From positions 1 to 64,000 of the forward strand of contig CANPXW010000001.1 of NCBI GenBank assembly GCA_947587025.1: a stretch of DNA of 64,000 nt. The letters are read 5' to 3'. Below the pieces are notes generated by a model. The model was not told the origin of the DNA. It worked only from the letters and a program-made list of their open reading frames with translations, and made no database searches. This document shows, piece by piece, positions 1 to 6,200 of this stretch; positions within the stretch are counted from its first letter, which is position 1; each line of letters begins with the position of its first letter. The stretch comes from an uncultured Oscillospiraceae bacterium. GTDB taxonomy: Bacteria; Bacillota; Clostridia; Oscillospirales; Oscillospiraceae. The position numbers and the translations under genes were made by a program.

Positions 1-846
1 GTGGCAGAACATGCTCTGCCGGAAAATGAGCGGACGCAGAATGTCTATATCAAAGAGGCGCTTCTGCTGAAGCAGGCGCTGTCCCTATGCGGGAGCATGG
101 TGGACGAGCAGACACGCTTTGAGGCGGCGTTTTTTGAGGCAGTCAGAACCATGATCGTACGGCTGACAGCCGGTGGGGATGGCAGAAAATATACGCTCAT
201 TGAGGTCAACGAGCGTATCAACGAGCTGCTGAAGCACAGCATCAAGAGCGAGGGCGTCATCAACCTGTTTTCAGACGTCCAGACGGAGTTCTCCATATTC
301 GACCCGAAGTTCCTCGCGGAAGTTGCGAATATGAAGGAGAAGAACCTGGCTGTCGAGCTGTTGAAGAAGCTGATCGCAGAGCAAGTATCCATATACCGCA
401 GAACGAACGTGGTGAAATCAGAGAAGTTCTCGGAGATCATCCAAAGCGCGATGAATCGGTATCTGAACGGGATGCTTACCAACGAAGAGGTCATTGAAGA
501 GCTTCTGAAGCTGGCAAAGGACATCGCCGCTGCTGCCGCAGAAGGGGAGAAGCTGGGGCTGACGGCGGAGGAACTGGCGTTTTATGATGCGCTCACCAAA
601 CCACAGGCGATCAAAGACTTTTATGAGCATGACGAACTGATCGCGATCACGAAGGAACTGACGGAGCTTCTGCGTAAGAATAGAACCATTGACTGGCAGA
701 AGAAAGAAAGCGCCCGCGCGGGAATGAGGCGGCTTGTCAAGCGGCTTTTGAGGAGCCACCATTATCCGCCGGAGGGTATGGACGATGCGATCCAGACCGT
801 TATGAGCCAGTGCGAGATGTGGACAGATAATGTGATGACGGCATAG
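1..846 (+). CDS. hsdR: Type I restriction enzyme R subunit, C-terminal part (truncated by window edge)
   Basis: Translation resembles the C-terminal helical region of HsdR (DUF3387-like: AFYDAL...LIAITKELTELLRKNRTIDWQKKESARAGMRRLVKRLLRSHHYPP). Open at the left edge. Confidence 0.85.
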   Translation: MAEHALPENERTQNVYIKEALLLKQALSLCGSMVDEQTRFEAAFFEAVRTMIVRLTAGGDGRKYTLIEVNERINELLKHSIKSEGVINLFSDVQTEFSIFDPKFLAEVANMKEKNLAVELLKKLIAEQVSIYRRTNVVKSEKFSEIIQSAMNRYLNGMLTNEEVIEELLKLAKDIAAAAAEGEKLGLTAEELAFYDALTKPQAIKDFYEHDELIAITKELTELLRKNRTIDWQKKESARAGMRRLVKRLLRSHHYPPEGMDDAIQTVMSQCEMWTDNVMTA

Positions 847-945
847 ATCGATAGCCGAGGGCCCCGATGAAAAACTCGTCTGGCGCCCGCTCTGATTGCA
901 TTTTGCGCAAGGTGTGTGTATAATAAGTACAGGGAGGTGAAGTCC

Positions 946-1284
946 ATGTGTACGCAAAGCCAGCTGAATGAGATCCTGAGCAGAACGGTCGCGGAAGCGA
1001 AGCGGATCTTTGCGCCGGCTTTTCATGGGGCGATCCTCTATGGCTCCTTTGCCAGGGGAGATTACGATGATGAATCGGACATAGACATTCTGCTCCTGAT
1101 CGACCTCCCGGCAGAGCAGCTGGCCTCCTATCGTGAGCAGATGGATCATCTCTGCGGTCAGATCCTGTATGAATACGGCATCGTGCTTTCTGTCGTGGAA
1201 AAGGACGTGGAGACATACGAGAAGTACCGTGATGTCTTGCCGTTCTATCAGAGCATTGAGCGGGAGGGACGGAGAATTGCCTGA
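946..1284 (+). CDS. MNT-type nucleotidyltransferase (minimal NTase, HEPN/MNT pair)
   Basis: GSFARGDYDDESDIDILLL matches the GSxxRG...DxD NTase signature; RBS aggaggtga upstream of ATG 946. Confidence 0.88.
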   Translation: MCTQSQLNEILSRTVAEAKRIFAPAFHGAILYGSFARGDYDDESDIDILLLIDLPAEQLASYREQMDHLCGQILYEYGIVLSVVEKDVETYEKYRDVLPFYQSIEREGRRIA

Positions 1285-1288
1285 CAAG

Positions 1289-1669
1289 ATGAAGGATCTG
1301 TCCATAGCGCGCATGGAGCACTCCAAGGACTGCCTCCGGGAGTCCAGGCTCCTGCTTGACAACGGCGAGTACCGCGGCGCGGCAAATCGTGCTTACTATG
1401 CTGCGTTCCATGCGCTGCGCGCCGTCTTGGCTCTGGATGACTTTGATTCAAAAAAGCACTCGGGTGTCATTGCGAAGTTCCGGGAGTTGTATATCAAAAC
1501 GGGTTTGTTCACACCGGAGATGTCCGATGCCATTGGCAGCCTTTTTCGTATCCGCTCAGCCAGCGACTATGATGATTTCTATATCGTATCAAAGGCGGAT
1601 GTTGAAGCACAGTATCAGCGGGCGAAGACGCTTGTTGAAGAGATAGACCGGTATCTGGCTGCAAAATAG
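1289..1669 (+). CDS. HEPN domain protein (partner of MNT)
   Basis: HEPN pattern ANRAYYAAFHALRAVLAL...SGVIAKFRELYIKTG; starts 4 nt after the MNT stop. Confidence 0.88.
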   Translation: MKDLSIARMEHSKDCLRESRLLLDNGEYRGAANRAYYAAFHALRAVLALDDFDSKKHSGVIAKFRELYIKTGLFTPEMSDAIGSLFRIRSASDYDDFYIVSKADVEAQYQRAKTLVEEIDRYLAAK

Positions 1670-1698
1670 CGTATCTCATATGCCGTCCGGCAGAGAGG

Positions 1699-1984
1699 GG
1701 GGCAAATCACACGATTTGCCCCAGAAAAATTGGGATTTCCGTGTGAACCATGAGTGGGTGCAAATCACACGAAAATCCAATTCCTGAGACCGGGCAGATC
1801 ACACGATTTGCTTCATCCAGCGCAGGGGGCATTTCACATCGCCCGGCATGAAGCCGAAGGCGGCCTGGCGGCTGTGTACCGGCAGCAGGGGAGAGGGTAA
1901 ATCACATCACACACCATCTTTGCGGGCGAAAATGCGGCGCCATGGGATCATGCCAGGCAGGGGTGCGATTCACACGATTTTTGC
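1699..1984. repeat. Non-coding tract with about six degenerate copies of a CAAATCACACGATTTGC-like motif
   Basis: Copies near 1699-1722 (perfect inverted repeat GGGGCAAATC-ACAC-GATTTGCCCC), 1758-1778, 1793-1812, 1826-1845, 1894-1912, 1960-1984. Confidence 0.7.
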
Positions 1985-2244
1985 TTGTGCAGGGGCTTGA
2001 AATGCTTGGTGCCAAAGGATTCCAAAGAATGGGGGCATGAAAAACCGTGCTTTTGCATTCTGAATGATTTTCAGGAGGCGAAGGAAATGGGGATAACAAA
2101 AAATGCGTTTGGAACGCATTTGGAATTAGAGAGTAAAAACTGCAAAATAAAAATGGGGGACACAAAATCTGGTGGACAGCGTGACCCCAATAATACTATA
2201 TTTTCCGTTTTTCCCATAACATAAAAAGTGACCCCACCATGGGG

Positions 2245-2283
2245 TTCAGGAGGCCGCTGGTTCAAGTCCAGTCACTCGGACCA
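2245..2283 (+). pseudogene. tRNA 3'-end fragment (T-arm, acceptor 3' strand and CCA), possible att scar
   Basis: GCTGG-TTCAAGT-CCAGT forms a T-arm (5-bp stem, 7-nt TTCAAGT loop), followed by CACTCGG-A-CCA. No D-arm or anticodon arm upstream. Confidence 0.7.
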
Positions 2284-2285
2284 AA

Positions 2286-2317
2286 TATCCGGCAGGGCCG
2301 TCTGGCCCTGCCGGATA
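2286..2317 (+). terminator. Strong hairpin downstream of the tRNA fragment
   Basis: TATCCGGCAGGGCC-GTCT-GGCCCTGCCGGATA, perfect 14-bp stem. Confidence 0.6.
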
Positions 2318-2343
2318 CTTATTTATAAAAAAGAGGAGAAGCT

Positions 2344-2598
2344 ATGAGCGGGGAGAAGAAGCTGGACGAGAAGATCCTGGAACAGGTCGCCGGCGGGGGA
2401 GAGTACGATCGGTTACAGTCGCCCGAGGAGATACAGGCGGCCAAGCGTTTTCGCGAGCCCTTTATCAGCGCCAACTGCGTCCGCTGCGTGAGGCGCGATA
2501 CGGAGTGCACCTATCCCAGCGGCGACGTCTTTGATACGCTGGCGATGTATCACATGTTCAAGGACCTGCCGGGCTGTCCTTTTATCGTCGTCAAATAA
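2344..2598 (+). CDS. Small protein with double-glycine (bacteriocin/RiPP-like) leader
   Basis: MSGEKKLDEKILEQVAGG resembles a GG leader; 4 Cys downstream. RBS aagaggagaa precedes ATG. Confidence 0.6.
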   Translation: MSGEKKLDEKILEQVAGGGEYDRLQSPEEIQAAKRFREPFISANCVRCVRRDTECTYPSGDVFDTLAMYHMFKDLPGCPFIVVK

Positions 2599-2615
2599 CA
2601 TACCATATAATAATA

Positions 2616-2657
2616 AACAGCCCAAGGGGACGGCACGTGCCGTCCCCTTGGGCTGTT
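2616..2657. terminator. 42-bp perfect palindrome, probable bidirectional terminator
   Basis: AACAGCCCAAGGGGACGGCAC/GTGCCGTCCCCTTGGGCTGTT, located between convergent ORFs 2344-2598 (+) and 2678-2902 (-). Confidence 0.7.
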
Positions 2658-2677
2658 ATCCGCCATATCGCGCCCTG

Positions 2678-2902
2678 TCAGTCGCCGGGATCGGGGCGGA
2701 TGACCTTGCCGAAATTCCAGTTCATAGCGGCCATCCGGGCGGCCTGGCGGCGCTCGTCCTCATTTTTAAAGGACAGCTCGGCTGTATGGGCGCCGCAGTC
2801 CAGGCACTGCACGTACACGCACCAGCCGCCCTCCTCCTCGATGGAGCCGACGCCTCGGCAGCAGGGGCAGTCGGCCAGGTCTATATCGTCAAAGTGGTCC
2901 AT
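2678..2902 (-). CDS. Lar-like (phage restriction alleviation) zinc-ribbon protein
   Basis: CPCC...W-C-VYVQCLDCGAHTAE...AARMAAMNWNF follows the Lar pattern CPFCG...VxCxxCGA...AxxxWN. Confidence 0.6.
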   Translation of the reverse strand: MDHFDDIDLADCPCCRGVGSIEEEGGWCVYVQCLDCGAHTAELSFKNEDERRQAARMAAMNWNFGKVIRPDPGD

Positions 2903-2997
2903 AGGGCGCCTCCTTCATCACATGTGCCCATATCATACCCCCTGGGGGCGGGGGTGTCAAGGGCGTATTATTATAATGTATATATCTATATCTCGTG

Positions 2998-3026
2998 TTG
3001 ACATCTGGGAGCGCAGGGCGTATAAT
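2998..3026 (+). promoter_or_regulatory. Consensus sigma-A promoter for the surface-fibre operon
   Basis: TTGACA (2998-3003), 17-nt spacer, TATAAT (3021-3026). Confidence 0.75.
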
Positions 3027-3235
3027 GTGTTGATTATATAATGCATGTAAGTATGCACAGCGAGAGAGCAAAAAAATTTTTTCAAATTATCGAAAATACG
3101 TGAGCCGTTTCGCGGGCGAAGCGCGTCTTATAAGAGTGAAAGGCAAAAACAAGACGCAGCGCGAAGAGCTGTATATGACGGACGGAAGTCCTGGCAGTAT
3201 AAAAGTCAGAACGGATGGGACGAGGAGGAAGACAG

Positions 3236-6200
3236 ATGGAGAACATGAACAAGAAAGTGAAGCGCATGGCTAGCGGCAATTCCAAGCGGCGTCTTTGGCA
3301 CCGTGTGATAGCCATCCCGGCGGCGATCGTGGTGTTCGTCACCACCTACGCGCTGGTCCTTCCCGCCATCGCGATGGAGCGCGACACCTACTGCGGCTTT
3401 GAGGCGCACGAGCACACCGACGCGTGCTACACCGCCGAGCTGGCCTGCGGCTACGAGGACGGCGCCACCGTGCAGGACGTGCAGCTGGTCACCGAGCTGG
3501 CCTGCAAGGCCCAGCCCCACCAGCACACCGTCGACTGCTACGACGAGGCTGGCAACGTGGTCTGCGGCTACGCCGACTACCTGGTGCACGAGCACACCGC
3601 CGAGTGCTACGCGGCGGACGGCACGCTGATCTGCCCCCTGCCCCAGGTGGAGGCCCACACCCACGACGAGAACTGCTACGTCGAGGAGCTGGTGAACGTC
3701 TGCGGCCTGGCGGAGAGCAAAGGCCACTACCACACCGAGGCCTGCTACAGCGTGGTGAGCCACCCCGAGCTGGTCTGCGGCCTGGCGGAGAGCGAGGGCC
3801 ACTACCACACCGAGGATTGCTACACCGCTCGCGAGGAGAGCTACCTGGTCTGCGGCCAGAGCGAGCACGCCGGCCACTTCCACACCGAGGAGTGCTACAA
3901 CGAGGCGGGCGAGCTGAGCTGCGACCTGGCTGAGAGCGAGGGCCATACCCACACCGACGCCTGCTACGCCACCGAGCTGGTCATGGACCTGACCTGCGGC
4001 AAGGAAGAGACTCCGGGCCACACCCACACCGAGGCCTGCTGGGCCGACGTGGAGAGCATCGAGCTGACCTGCGGCAAGGCCGAGAGCGAGGGCCACACCC
4101 ACTCCGACGCCTGCTACGCCGTTGAGAAGCGGCTGGTCTGCTCCAAGCCCGAGGTCATCCTCCACACCCACAACGACGACTGCTACACCGTGACCGTGGC
4201 CGAGGACGGCACCGAGTCCCGCGAGCTGACCTGCACCCAGACGGTCATCGAGGAGCATATCCACACCGCCGACTGCTTCAACACCATCGAGCAGACCATC
4301 GAGCGGCCCCACGAGCACACCGACCTGTGCTACATCCAGACTCTGACCTGCACCCTGCCGGAGCACGAGCACACCGATGCGTGCTACATCGCTCCCGAGG
4401 CGCCCGAGGCTCCCGATTACATCTGCGGCCTGGAGGGCCACACCCACACCGAGCTGTGCTATGACGAGGCGGGCGAGCTGGTCTGCGGCCTGGAGGAGCA
4501 CATCCACGACGAGTCCTGCCTGGCGGCGGAAGAGTCCGACGGCAACGTGGAGATCGTCGACGACGAGACCCCGGCGTTCCAGATGCCGGTCCTGGCCTGC
4601 GGCCTGGCCGAGCACGAGCACTCCACCAGTTGCATGGACGAGAATATGAACTACGTCTGCGGCGTGACCGCTCACACCCACACCGGCGCCTGCTACGAGA
4701 TCCCCGGCCTGGCGGGCGTGACCCCGGTCCTGGTCTGCGATAAGCACGAGCACTTCCACACCGAGGCCTGCTACGACGCCAACGGCGTTCTGGCCTGCGG
4801 CCTTGAGGAGCACACCCACGGCGTCGGCTGCTTCGCCCTCCCCGAGGACGTGGAGGTCCCGGGCGCTGACGAGCCCGAGAACGACGAGAACATCTACTGG
4901 TGCGGCTTCGAGGCCCACGCCCACACCGACGCCTGCTACGACGCCAACGGCGAGACCGTCTGCGGCCTGCCCGAGCACGAGCACACCGCCGAGTGCCTGG
5001 TGGAGCCCGACTGGTTCTGCGGCTACGAGGCCCACACCCACAGCGAGGCCTGCTACGACGAGACCGGCGCGCTGACCTGCGTCCTGCCCGAGCACACCCA
5101 CTCCGACGAGTGCCGGATCGCTCCCGTGGTCTTCTGCGGCTACGAGGCCCACGTCCATGGCGCGAGCTGCTACGGCGAGGACGGCAGCCTGATCTGCGAA
5201 AAGGAAGAGCACATCCACACCGCCGAGTGCGCCATCCAGAACTTCACCCAGACGGCTTACGACGGCAACGTGATGGTCACTGCCAACTACACCAGCGAGG
5301 CCGGCTTCCCCGCCGACGCCATGCTGATGGTGACCCACCTGACCCAGGACGGCGAGCACTATGAGGACCGGGTGGACGAGGCCCTGGAGCTGTTCGCCCA
5401 GACCAACCCCGACCAGATGCTCCAGCCCCTGGCCCTGCTGAACATCGGCTTCTACCTGCCCGACGGCACGGAGGTGGAGCCCCTGGCCCCGGTGGACATC
5501 AACGTCCAGATGCTGAACGCGGACGGCCTGGCCGAGGGCGAGCAGTACGCAGTCATCCACTACGGCGCGGCCGGCACGGAGCTGCTGGACGCGGCCGGCG
5601 AGGAGACCGAGGTGAACTTCTCCACGGCTTCTTTCTCCGACTTCCTGGTCAATTACGGCATGGACCCCTCCAACGGGGGGTCCAATGCCGCTGACGACGC
5701 CAGCGGGGAAGAGGAAGAGGACGACGGCGGCGCCACCAACAGCGTGCCCAGTATTTTCATGAACGGCCTGGAGGGCAACGTGCTGATCAGCTCCTCCGTC
5801 ACCAATTTGAATAACGGGATCGCCACCATCGGCAACGGCACTGCAAGGGATGACTTCGACTATAACAAAAAGATCGACTACCTGGGCGACGGCGGCAACA
5901 ATATGGACACCAAAGTGGATGGAGAAGGGTCATTCGACCAGAATGCCGTCACCGACGACCTGTACCGGCTGTACCTGGACATGGAGGGCAAGAGCGAGCC
6001 GGTGGACCTGGTGATCGTCATCGACCGGTCCAACTCCATGAAGGAGATCATGAGCAGCGGCAAGTCCCGCTGGGAGACGGTCTACAATATCCTGGAGGGC
6101 ACCAACTCGAACGGCAGCGACGGCCTGCTCTATCAGTTTTTGAAGCAGAACGATGGAAAGACCAGCAACGAGGAGAGAAACTTTGTTTCCGTGGTATGGT

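Noticed and set aside
1699-1984. Possible CRISPR array
   Set aside because: Repeats are short and degenerate, spacing is irregular, and no cas genes are present.
1985-2224. 79-aa ORF between HEPN and the tRNA fragment
   Set aside because: No clear RBS or homology recognisable by eye; overlaps the repeat motif tract and IS-like repeats. Probably non-coding.
2245-2283. Complete tRNA gene
   Set aside because: No D-arm, anticodon arm or acceptor 5' strand upstream; only the 3' third is present.
3090-3200. Possible cyclic-di-GMP-I (GEMM) riboswitch in the adhesin leader (GGCAAAAACAAGACGCAGCGC)
   Set aside because: Only a few consensus bases match; the hairpin normally between the two conserved strands is missing. 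Would need Infernal/cmsearch to decide.
3206-5560. 784-aa minus-strand ORF antisense to the adhesin, plus similar long antisense ORFs (8795-10480, 10396-11514, 18807-20654, 20548-22092, 56943-58460, 58908-60791)
   Set aside because: They mirror high-GC codon usage of clear plus-strand genes, have low-complexity V/G/H/Q/R-rich translations, no RBS and no recognisable domains.
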